From: Cryptomeria japonica
Lineage: Eukaryota > Streptophyta > Pinopsida > Cupressales > Cupressaceae
Assembly: GCF_030272615.1 (NCBI RefSeq)
Contig: NC_081410.1
Coordinates: forward strand, 142,509,349 to 142,573,348
DNA length: 64,000 nucleotides
Reading direction: 5' to 3'
The position numbers and the translations under genes are program-made. Below, piece by piece: positions 33,765 through 44,637 of the stretch; position 1 is the stretch's first letter; every line of letters begins with the position of its first letter. Below the pieces are notes generated by a model, which saw only the letters and a program-made list of their open reading frames with translations, had not been told where the DNA came from and ran no database searches.

Positions 33765-36611
33765 ATGGTTGAAACCCGTTCCCAAAAATCTAGGAGAGAA
33801 GCTAAAGAGGCTCAAGAGTCCATAAACATGAGTGCCTATGAGTATGACAATGATGTCTTTTTCAATTCTGATCATACTACATTACCTGACATGGATGCCT
33901 ATAGAAACATTCCAAATGTTGAGCACATGGACACTACAAACAACAATGGTACACACAATGACAATATGGAAAACATTTCAGTACATTCAGAAGAAGTGGA
34001 AGACACCATTATGAATCCCCATTTCAATAGATTGGTTGAGGAAATAATGAGGAGAGATAGACAATACTTTCTACAAGTGATGGCACAAAGTGGAACCAAG
34101 ATCCCTCATGATTTTGACATGTCTCAAATAATGGAAAATCGACCGTTGCAATAATCTCACTCCAACATGGATCAAAGGAGGCCTAATAGTGGAGGCAATA
34201 GAGGACCACATATGGTGCTTGAATCACCATCATCTTTGTTTCAAAAACTAGAAGTCCCATACACACATGGTCAAGCTTATGATACTCACCTTCGCAGACC
34301 ATTATGGAAGTCTTATGCAGAAAAATATACTCAATCACATGCCAATTCTAAGGACCAACCACCAAAGAAATTGGATATTTAAAGGCATGCTCAAAATTTG
34401 GACACAAGGAAACCCCGTGTCAAATTTGGGGGCAATACGCTAGAACAAACTCATGACATGCCTATAGAGTATGGTATACATTGACAAAGCAGATATGTCG
34501 TTCCTCAACATGACTCTATACCAAGTGGTCCATATACACAACATCATTATAGACCTCCTCCATATGAACATGTGTATGATCAATATCATCCATATATGCA
34601 ACATGCTCCTCCTCCAATTGGTGCCTCAGGCATGGGGTATGGTCCAAGAAGTTGGTCTCCATCTAAGAGAAATTTAGAACAACAAATCAGGGACTTACAA
34701 AAGAAAATGGAGGACATAAATACACCAAAGCCAACATAAAAAATGAGAGACATATGTCTGTATCCATTTGACAAAAGCATTCCAATGCCTCCATTTCCTA
34801 CACACTTTGTGACACCTAAGTTTGATAAGTACAGAGGAAAAGGGGATCCTAAGGCACATATAAGATAGTTTTTCATAGCTTGCATTGAGGTAGTAGCAGA
34901 AGAGACATATTTGATGAGATTATTCCCACAAAGCTTAGGTGATCAAGCTATGGAATGGTTCTCCCAACTCCCACCTAGAATTAAGTCATGGGGTGATTTA
35001 GCAGAGGCATTTATTCAACATTTCTCATACAACATAGAGACAGACATATCAATCACTACCTTGTGCAACACCAAGCAAAGGGATGGAGAATATTTTTCAT
35101 CATTTTTACAAAGATGGAGGAATCTAGCCAACAGATGCTCTTGTGAAATTCCACAAAAACAAATGGTAGAAATGTTCACCCAGAATGTTAACAAAGACAT
35201 TGGTTATGACTTAAGAAAAGCTTGTTTGTCCACCTTCAAGGACGTCATTGAAAAGGGCTTAGCAACAAAGAAAGTCCTAATTGAACAAGGAATCATTAAG
35301 ATATTCAAGGAAAACAAAGATGACTTTAAAGGAAAAGATAAGCCGAGATTTTGGAATAAAAACAAGAACGCAGTCAATGATTGTGTTGTGGATGCCAATA
35401 CAGTGCGACCTAAAATCATTTTTTCCGGATCAAGCTCTACAAACAATCAAGTGAATACTCAAACAACTTCAAAGTCACGAATGAAGTACACCCCATTGGG
35501 AGAACCACTTGAGTTAGTTTTCAAAAAGCTAGTGGCAAACAAGGTAATCACTATTCTTGATTTTCCTCCATATGAACCAAAGGTTAAACCAAATTGGTGG
35601 AATGATGATGAGTATTGTGAATTTCATAAGAGCAAGGGCCACAAGATAGGAAATTGCCATCGACTGAAGAACATCATACAAGATCTCATTGATAGAGGTG
35701 ATATTGAGATTGAAGGACACTCATACAATAAAGAACATGAGATGTTTAAGAAACCATTCCCAAAACATGACAAGGGAAAAGATAAAGCCACAGATGATCA
35801 GACCAACTATACTAGAGAATCTTATAACTATGATTCAACTGCCAATCACATTTCAATGGACAATTTTGTCTCTACCATTATCATCAAGGACAAAATGCCT
35901 GAGAATTCTACCCAAAGACCCAAGATTATCCTAAAAGGCATTGGATCTTCTTCCGAACGTACCTCTAAATGTAATGTTATAACTCGTCAAGGTAAATTCA
36001 CTTTGCAAGGTGCTCCAGCTAAAAACACCACTTCCGCATCAACCAAACATGAGTATGACCTTCTAGAACAGTTAGGGAAGACACTCGTGCTTATCTCAAT
36101 CCTCGAGCTCTTACGCATATCCCCTGCACATAAAGCCATTCTTGACAAAATATTGAGAGACACTTGTTTCCCTACTGATCTGAACGTGGACCAATTTCAC
36201 ACCATGGTGGGATACCTTTCCGTTCCACACTCCCTTACATTCATAGAAGCCGAGGACAACTCCGTGAGCCAGCCACATAATGCACCGTTACACATTGAAG
36301 CCTTCCTACATAAACATCGAATAAAACAAGTCATGATAGATGGAGGAGTAGGTCTAAACATTTGTACATTGAGCACTATTAAACAATTGGGATACTCTGA
36401 TAAAGCTGTGAATTCTACAAACAAAATTACCATCAAGGCATATGACGACAAAGAGCGTTCATCCAAAGGCACAGTCACCTTGCTTCTTAGAGTTGGGCCA
36501 GTGACAAAGGATGTGGTTTGTCAAGTCCTAGACCTGGATCTCACATACAATATATTATTAGGGTATCCTTGGATTCATGAGATGAATGCAATACCATCTA
36601 CATATCATTAG
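33765..36611 (+). pseudogene. gag-protease ORF of element C
   Basis: One uninterrupted frame from ATG (MVETRSQKSRREAKEAQESI) with in-frame stops at 34152, 34380, 34482, 34737, 34866 and, at its end, 36609. No frameshift. Retrotransposon Gag capsid region at about codons 350-470 (FPQSLGDQAMEWFSQLP). A zinc knuckle of CX2HX4HX4C type (CEFHKSKGHKIGNC) is at codon 618. Protease-like domain has IDGGVGLNIC near codon 859 and NILLGYPWIHEM near 945; Tat proteases often have DGG rather than DTG. It assembles particles and cleaves precursors in intact relatives. From 34911 the frame is open for 566 codons. Confidence 0.85.
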
Positions 36612-37889
36612 TGTATCAAGTTCCCACACAATGGAGTGGAAGTGACCATCAAAGCTGACCCAAATCCATTCATATATTGCAACAATATGCGACCTAGATT
36701 AGAAATAACAATCCCAACCAATCGAGAGGCTATTCCTTCATCGGCATATGTGGATCCAGAATCCTTGAAAACTTCTACAACAAAACAAGCAGAGCTAAAA
36801 GAAAAAATCAAGATTAAAGACACGGGATGTGGTGAGTATATCTTTCATGTTGATCAAATCCCACTATCTCCTAAGGTATTCAGTCGACAAGAACAACCTA
36901 CAAAAAAATTGCAATGCCAAAGAATTGGGTGTGAACTACTTAGTGGTTTGGCTACTAAGTCCGAATGCAAATCTCCTCTAGCGGTGCAAGCAACTCTTGA
37001 TATCAATACTCCTAAGAGTGGTTCCAACAAAGAATCTATTGAGTGTATCGCCAACCCTCTTGAGAACTCACATAGCCTTACCATTTCATCCACTCATTCT
37101 ATTTCCACTCCACTCCTAGACTTGGATCAACAAGAATTACAAAAGCCCTTACTCATTGGGGATGAAAGATCGAGCTTTGAAAAAAAAAATCTAAAAGTCA
37201 AAACTAAAGAAAAGTCCTTCAGTCCAAATCAAAATCAAAAGCTATTGGACTCTGCAAAAATTAAAGTCAAGGATAAAAATCCTATGAAAGAAAAAGAACA
37301 AGAGTTGATCTCCACTAATATCAAAATAACTAGGGGCAAATTTTCTAAAATTTCAAGTAAAAAAGCATACTTGTTGATCCTAAGTCTCCATCATGCAATC
37401 CTACTTTCACTTCTTTTCGCAATCATAAGCCTTCATAACTCATCCACTTGTTTCGCACATCCTTTCCCTTCTGGTGATACATCATGGACCTTTAATGGAG
37501 CTTCCTCGAGGGACTTTGTTGTCAGGGATGCCCAAATGTCTTCTGGTGACACGCATACGGGCCTATGTAGTCCACACACTAGTAATTCTATCTCAGTTCC
37601 TTTATCAAGGAAGACAAACACTCAAGATACACATCATTCATTCAAGGAACGTTGCAGCTACAATCATAAGGTAAAGCCTTGCACATTTGAGGTAGGTGAC
37701 TTAGTTCTCAGAGAAAATCCTAAAAATCAACAAGACAGAGAGAAGAAGGGCAAGTTCGAACCAAATTGGCTTGGTCCTTACATCATCACAACAACATATG
37801 GATCTGGTTTGTATCAGCTCTCAACTCCAGATGGCAAACCTTTTGAGGATCCTATCAATAGCATGCACCTTCACAGGTTTTACACATAG
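36612..37889 (+). pseudogene. Element C linker with hydrophobic segment fused to integrase tail
   Basis: Continues the gag-protease frame after the TAG at 36609; the D homologue has Gln there (TYHQCVKFPH). An open 417-codon stretch follows from the ATG at 36636. First about 90 residues are still the protease-G-patch spacer. Then comes a Lys/Ser/Asn-rich basic region with no relative in A or D, then a hydrophobic run AYLLILSLHHAILLSLLFAI (37365 onwards) that could be a signal anchor or membrane span. The last ~80 residues, from ERCSYNHKVKPCTFEVGD, are the integrase C-terminal tail. G-patch, RT, RNase H domains and integrase core are lost. Role unknown. Confidence 0.7.
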
Positions 37890-39403
37890 CTCTTCCGAGT
37901 ATCCTAATTCAAAAATACAAAAAAATAAAAAATAAAATTCAAAATACACACAATTTTTTTTTTTTTAAATTGGAAAACAGAAAAACATTTCGTCCAACGG
38001 TGAAAACCACTTCGGTGGCGCCCTGGGCAAATACCATGGTGAAAACCGGGTCACTGGCGTCATGTGTAGAGACATTGCTCCTCCCTCCTTTAGAATTCCA
38101 TTTCATCCTTTCACTTTGCACACACTCACAACCTATCCATTCATAATAAACTTACCCATTCCCATCATGGCTTGTTATTGATCTACCCAAGATTGGTTAG
38201 CCATCCATAATAAACATACCCATTCCCATCATGGCTTGTCATTGATCTACCTAAGATTGGTTAGCCATCCACAATAATCCTTCATTTTCACCCCTTTTCA
38301 TCCATAATAAATCAGATCCTATCTGTGGCTAAGGAAAATCCTACGTCTCGTGATGGGTGTGGAACTAAGAGCATCACATGTTTCGAGGAGTACAGTTTCC
38401 TCCACTTTTCTTCAGTCTATCCACGCACAATCCACAATAAAGCAACATTTGCATCACCAATCCATAATAAAGTTACATCTTCTCCACAATAAAGTATCAG
38501 TTGCATGGATTCAGTTAGTTTTAGATGAGACACAACAGCAACAATGGGCTTCAACAAATCAAATCTTTCAACAGACTCAGACAACATTATGGTTTAGTGC
38601 GATCTATCCTTTTTGTGAAAGTAAACATTGTGACCACAATCAAATAAGACTTATACAAGTGACAAGAGACACTAAACTTGAGGACTACAGTGGATGTTGG
38701 TGTCGAGTCTTGGTTTTCTTTTGATTTTATCTTTTGGTGACATGTCTTTTAGCTTTTCTAGGATGTCTCTGACTAGAGATTCTATCTCCAAGATGTCTTT
38801 GACTAGAAAGGCGAGGATGGGGTATCGTCACCTATTTTTTTCTTTTGTTGTCTGTGGATTGTCTCTTAGTAATGCTATGACTTGTCTAAGGATATGAGGA
38901 CACTGTGAGTCTAGTATGAACTGGGGCATTCCTTGTTTGAGACTATCTGATCTCCATGCAAACAGGTATAATGACTTTCTGGGTCAAACATATGTTTGGA
39001 TTGTCATAACCTATTTTGCCATAATAAAGCTCAATGATGATAACGCACAAGAAGCTCTTTCACTTCCATATCTTCTATCTTTCATCCCCTTTTCTTGATT
39101 GAACTCCATCGTCCTTTTTGAGTCCGTGTAGCCTGCTATCACATGACTGAGTATAATGACACACCAAAAATATTTGCATTTCATGTAGTTTGCACCTGCA
39201 TTACCACATATAAGCATGTCATACATACATATAGATATTACAATTGCATCACATCCTTCACACAACACGTGTTAGCACATTTTACATTCTCATCATGTAA
39301 ATAATCGTTTGCATTATCATATTCATCTACATTTCATACATTCACATTGGCATCATGCATAACATATTAAAAACATAAAAGAACAAAAAAATATTGCATT
39401 TCA
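37890..39403. other. 3' non-coding region of element C
   Basis: No gene. A 64-bp unit (CCATCCATAATAAACATACC...) is repeated twice at 38137-38200 and 38201-38264. CCATAATAAA words recur to 38490. The rest is unremarkable. Confidence 0.5.
38137..38264. repeat. 64-bp tandem duplication
   Basis: Two adjacent copies, differing at about five positions, each ending in GATTGGTTAG. Confidence 0.85.
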
Positions 39404-40814
39404 TCATGTACATATTTGCATCCATATCATAAGAATCACATAGAAACATACATCACATATGTACACATGCATATAGCTGCTACAAGGATGAATCATCTCA
39501 TATATATCAAAATCATAAGTGTCATGATACAATGATGTTAAAATACATATGGCTACACAACCAATCCTCGTGTCGCCCTGTCTGGACATAGGAACCCATT
39601 GATCACTCCTCCTAGCACTGCTGGTAGTGCCAGTCCTGTCGCTGTCATCGTGTCCCATGCCACATGTCCAGCCCTCATCTCCAGTCTTGGATCCTAGAAC
39701 ACTCATCTCAGGGCCTCCCTATCTCCATCTCGATCATAGGGTATCAACTCCCCATCGATCGGTATCCTCAAAATCCTATATACATCCTCTAAGGTGACTG
39801 TCATCTCACCCATCGACAAATGGAAACTACAAGTCTCTGAGTGCCATCTCTCAGCTAAAGTACTAAGAAACCCCATGTTCGCCTGAAACTCATGCACATA
39901 TAGAATAAATCACATACCCATAACCTCAATGGCAACTCGGTCCTCAAATGTCAGCTTTTGTTGTAACCTCTGAGTCGATGGGAATCTCTCCCGTGACTCC
40001 AACATAGGTAGGTACTCAACTGTGTCAATCATAGTGGCATTCCCTGTTCATCACAAAATGCTGCTTTTTATCCTAGTGGTACTCCCTATTCATCATAAAG
40101 TACTACGTATTTTGCACTCCCTGTTCATCACAAAGTGTTGCTCATATTTGCACTCCCTATTCATCACAAAGTGCTGCTCTTTTTTTAGTACTCCCTGTTT
40201 ATCACAAAGTACTATGTCTTGGTACTCACTGTTCATCACAAAGTGCCTCGATCTATCCTATCCTAAGGCCTCTGCTTGAGTGTATCCTCTTGAGTAGTTT
40301 TTTAATTGGCAATGTATGTTCTATCACAAAATTGTCAATCCTAGCTCTATCTTCTATTCTAGTCTTCCCTAGAGGACCTTCTTGAGTGTATCCTCTCAAC
40401 AACTTATCCAATCGACGACGTATGTTTATCACAGAACTGTCGATTTAACCTAGAAGACATAAACGCGCTTTCATTACATAAACGCACTTACATATTGCAC
40501 AAACGTGCCTAGCTAACCCAGACGCGTTTGGCGCTGACGCAGATGCACCTACACATTTTTGACATTTGTTGACATATCCTAAAGTGCATTTATTGCACTA
40601 CCTAAGATGCATTTATGACAATAATTAATGCAACAAAGTACAAAGAGGTTTTGCGGTACTCACCGGCTCTCCTGCATTTGCTGGCCTCTGAAATCGGCGA
40701 ACGCGATCGAATCTGTGAACCAATGCCATCGCTGTTGACTATTGTTGCTCTATTCTCTCTTTGCACTCTAATCTCTTGGATGTGTGGATGACAATGAGGA
40801 TGTATTTCCCTCAT
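39404..40814 (-). pseudogene. Antisense PMD gene remnant inside element C
   Basis: Minus strand. Core: LTFEDRVAIEVMGM, then ANMGFLSTLAERWHSET, CSFHLSMGEMTVTLEDVYR and IPIDGELIPYDRDGD (40040-39700), matching the PMD of element A (CSFHLATGEASFTLEDVW). A candidate first exon (40814-40664, MREIHPHCHPHIQEIRVQRE) ends at a good donor GTGAGTACC; the acceptor is uncertain (perhaps CAG near 40042). It is truncated after the first third of the domain. Sense and position match element A: between integrase and 3' LTR, opposite strand. Stops present; not functional. Confidence 0.6.
40035..40255. repeat. 35-40 bp minisatellite in the PMD intron of element C
   Basis: Six degenerate copies of ACTCCCTGTTCATCACAAAG(T)G/AC with variable T-rich spacers. 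Confidence 0.8.
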
Positions 40815-41059
40815 GGTCTATCTTATAGACTACCCTAGCCCTAGCCCTCGTTTCCTGAGTTAGTCTTCATTATCCTGTGACTCTGTCACTTTATCCGGTC
40901 AGTCCATTCTAACCTTTCTTTCTTATCGAGAGATTGTCTGCGATATTTTCAGACATTTTCATCCAATCTCTCGAGGGGGCATATCATTCCCATCTTGGGG
41001 CAACTTTGTATCAGTTCATATTATCTTATTTGAAACAACGCGACAAGCTGCATTGTCTC

Positions 41060-41073
41060 AAAGAGGGGCAAAA
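41060..41073 (+). promoter_or_regulatory. Polypurine tract of element C
   Basis: AAAGAGGGGCAAAA immediately before TGTAGACACC. Same tract as D. Confidence 0.85.
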
Positions 41074-41862
41074 TGTAGACACCTAAAATTGTCCCGTCTA
41101 ATTAAATAAATATTTTTATTTAATTAATTACTTTAGCCTAATTCTTCTATTAATTAAATAAATCTTTATTTATTTGATTAATTCATTTATCCTCTTCTAG
41201 CCTTATTTCTCATTTAAATAAATACATTTATTTATTTAAATTATCATTTTCCTAAATTATATAAATATCTTATTTATTTAATTGATCCCACTTCCTCTAT
41301 TAATTAAATAAATCTTTATTTATTTAATTAATTCATTAACCTTTTCTACCTATGACACATGTCATTCATCTCTTAATTCATACACTACCTACCCCTTTCA
41401 TTATTTTATTATTTTCTTTACCTACCCTCTAATCATAGCCGACCTCTTTTACACCTCTCAATCTTATCCCTCCATTTCTTATAGTGTCTTCTATATAAGG
41501 AGATGATTCCTTCATTATCAAACCCTCACTATGCATTCAACCCCGCTTACGACTAGACTACACTACGCTTTTGCACTTTCATATGCAATCCTACTTGCAA
41601 CCACATTTTCGTTCTTTGTTGAGCTCTTATGCACATAAAATCTGAGAGCAAATATATTAAGCAAGATCAATGGAGATAGGAAGAATGGAGATCCAAACCC
41701 TATTGGAAATGTGATGGTATAATCTTTGTGATTTCATTTGATTTGCATTGTCTTAGGTAATCTTCATATGTTATGGTGGATCTTTGTTGTTGTTAGGCTA
41801 GGGTTTTATGGTTGAATTCATTTAATCTTTCAATATTGTTGCTTCCAGTTTCACTGTAAATA
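41074..41862 (+). mobile_element. 3' LTR of element C
   Basis: 789 bp, TGTAGACACC to about CACTGTAAATA. Full length relative to the 5' copy. Its right neighbour is TGGGCTCATC, inside the D integrase tail. Confidence 0.85.
41491..41500 (+). promoter_or_regulatory. TATA box in the 3' LTR of element C
   Basis: CTATATAAGG about 360 bases before the LTR end. It lies in the 97 bp that the 5' LTR has lost, so the 5' copy has no equivalent. Confidence 0.6.
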
Positions 41863-43060
41863 GATGGGCTCATCAAACCAATCACCTTCAGGTGTAGATA
41901 AATTGTATGCTCTTGAGCCATATGCTGCTACTATAACAAAAGGACCTAACCAGTTCAGTTCAAATTTTCCCTTCTTTTCTTGGTTTGGATGATTCCTTAG
42001 ATTCTCCCTTAGAACTAGACCTCCAATCTGAAAAATGTGTGACTTAACTCTATGATTATAACTTCTCTTCATTCTCTATTGATATGCCTTCAAATGATCT
42101 GTAGCATTTTGGTGACGTTCCTGAATCAACTCAAGTTCTTGAAGTCTAGAGACTTGCTCTTCTTCTTCTTATTCTTCTTCTTCTTCTCCTTCTTGTATAA
42201 GACCTTTCAAGGACACTCATAAAGAAGGTATCTCTACTTCGACTGGTAATATGACTTCTAATCCATACACTAAGCAATATGGGGTTGCACCCATTGGTGT
42301 GTGAATGCTGGTTTGATATGCCTAAAGAGCAGGATTTAGTTGAATATGCCAGTCTTTACCAGCTTCATTGACTGTTTTCTTTAGGATCTTTAAAATTGTT
42401 TTATTTGATGCCTCAGGTTGACCATTTCCCTGTGGATAATATGGGGTAGAAAACCTATGCTGAATATGAAATCTCTCACATAGTTCCTTCACATCTTCAT
42501 TCTTAAATGGTCTTCCATTATCAGTGATAATGGTCATAGGGACTCCATAGTGACATATTATATAATTCAAGATGAATGATGATATTTGCTTTCCTATCAC
42601 TTTTATCAAAGACATTGCTACAATCCATTTAATGAAATACTCCGTAGCAATCAGAATGAACTTATATCCATTAGAAGATGAAGGGTTTATCTTACCTACT
42701 AGGTCAAGACCCCATTGGGAGAATAGCCATGAACTTGCCATAGGATGCAGTTATTGTGCTGGTGCGTGGATGAGATTCCTGTGGATCTAACATTATTTGC
42801 ATCTCTTAGCATATGTAAATGAATCTCTCTTCATGGTAGGCCAATAGTAACCCAAGCAGATAAGTTTTTTAGCCAGTGTTAAACCACTTGAGTGCATGCC
42901 GCAAATACCTACGTGAACTTCATTGAGAACTTTCTCAGATTATTCTTGTTCAAGACATCTCAATAGAGTGCTATCTAGACCTTGTCTATATAAGATATCA
43001 GTAATGATAGTATAGCAAGATGACTGACGGATAAAATTTCTCTTTTGATTGCTATTGTAG
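41863..43060 (-). pseudogene. Integrase (element D), missing the last ~10 residues
   Basis: HHCC module (EVHVGICGMH; second Cys pair RCK*C) about 42910-42790, catalytic core WGLDLVGKI (42720), TDNGRPF with the second Asp intact (about 42515), and PEASNKTI on the Glu side (about 42408). The tail MKRSYNHRVKSHIF runs 42072-41863 and is cut after FDEPI by the element C junction. Stops interrupt at about 42798 (K*C), 42745 and between 42321 and 42073. Core residues look intact, unlike element A. Confidence 0.8.
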
Positions 43061-43694
43061 CCATTGCATCTGCTGCTTTGTTCTCATTTCTTATGATTTT
43101 AGTAAATGTTATTTCTTCAAAATGCTCTTTATTTTTTCAACCAGCTTTTTGTAAGGCATGAGCTTGTCATCCTTAGTTTAATAATCATCATTTATTTGGT
43201 TGATTATAAGTTGTGAATCACCATAAACATGCAATTCCTTGATGTTCCATTCAATAGCCATTTTGAGCCCAATAATAAATGCTTCATATTCTGTAGTATT
43301 GTTTGTGCATGGAAACCGCAATCTATATGATTTTGGAATTGTGTGTCCCTGAGGTGTGATGAACAAAATTCCAGCACCTGATCCATATTGTGTATAGGAT
43401 CCATCAAAGTACAACTCCCAAATTTTTTTGCTTATTGTCAGAATGTCTGCATCATGAAATTCAATGCATAACGGTGTGTCGTCTTGTAAGGGCACTTCAG
43501 CCAATTGATCAACAATGACCTGTCCTTTGATAGATTTTTTATCAACATATTCTATATCAAACTCACTTAGTACCATACCCCATTTTGTCAGTTTGCTTGT
43601 CAAAGTTGACTTGCTCAACAAATACTTTAGTGGATCTATTTTTGCTATCCGTTTCATAGAATGAGTCAACATATAATGTCACAATTTATGATTT
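43061..43694 (-). pseudogene. Second (archaeal-type) RNase H, element D
   Basis: Catalytic blocks LYFDGSYTQYGSGAG, EYEAFIIGLK and VYGDSQLIINQ on the minus strand (43410-43190), preceded by the RNase H-aRH linker KLTKWGMVLSEFDIEY. Frame open 43672-43178 then stop. As in element A the double RNase H marks the Tat lineage. Confidence 0.85.
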
Positions 43695-44637
43695 TCAAAT
43701 ACAACTGCTAGAGCATGTCTTCTCAATTGATGTATAGTTCAATTTATAGCCTACAAGTATTTTACTGATGCAATACACTGCTCTTTCTTTCCCTTCTTCA
43801 TCATGTTGTGCTAAGAGAGCTCCCAGGGATACATTTGTTGCTGAGATGTAAAGTAACAATGATTTCCCTTTGATTGGTGATACAAGTATTGGAGGATTCA
43901 TCAAATATTCTTTGATTTGCATAAAAACTTCTTCACACTTCTGATCCCATTTGAATGGAACATTCTTGTGTACAAGATGAGTGAATGGATGACATCTATC
44001 TGCTAATTGAGAGATGAATCTTCTGATTGATTTCAATCTCCCTTGTAGAGAATGCAATTGACTTATGTTCCTGGGTGACTCCATTTCTCTCATAGCTTTG
44101 ACCTTTACTAGATCTACTTCAATTCCATGAGCTGATATAATGTACCCAAGAAGTTTTCCAAAGGTTACTCCAAATGTACATTTCTTTGGATTTAATCTAA
44201 TTGAGCATAACATTCCAGCAGTAAGTACCCCATGCACAGGTGAATGTTGTCTTTTCTTAATCTTCAGGGGTAATTTTTATTTGATTATACCTCGAGAATC
44301 CATCCATTAATGAAAACATCTCATGTCTTGCTGATAAGTCTACAATTATATCAATGTTGGGCAATGTGAAATCATCGTTAGGACATGCCTTGTTCAAATC
44401 TTTAAAGTCAGTATAGACTCTTATGCTTTTATTTGACTCTGACACTAGCACAATGCTTGAGACCCATTCTGGATAGGCAACAGGTCTTATGAAACCCACA
44501 TCCAATAGTTTCTTTAGCTCTGCCTTTACAAGGGGAGTGATGTGTTGAAGCATCTTCCTTAGCTTTTGTTTAACTGGTTTTGCTTTTGGATCCACATTGA
44601 GATGATGCATGATAAGATGTGGATCAAGTCCTAGCAT
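43695..44637 (-). pseudogene. Reverse transcriptase and RNase H (element D), YVDD deleted
   Basis: RT N-terminal half (44637-44257): KLLDVGFIRPVAYPEW, YTDFKDLNKACPNDDF, MDGFSRYNQIKI. After TCAWGTYCWNVM the sequence jumps to CSIRLNPKKC (44200). Compared with element A about 175 bp are gone, including MPFGLKN and YVDD. Connection and RNase H follow (LQGRLKSIRRF, SLLLYISATNVSLGALLAQ, ERAVYCIS). Frames differ across the deletion. Catalytically dead. Confidence 0.85.

Larger units (their letters stand above)
30536..41862 (+). mobile_element. C: complete non-autonomous Tat element nested in D
   Basis: Two LTRs (30536-31227, 41074-41862), PBS, long leader, gag-protease ORF, integrase tail, antisense PMD remnant and PPT. 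RT, both RNase H domains and the integrase core are absent. The LTRs are much more alike than those of D, consistent with later insertion. Left flank is AATAA; right flank is D integrase tail; no target duplication is seen. The right flank resumes 546 bases into the 772-bp unit, so the insertion site was rearranged. Confidence 0.8.
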
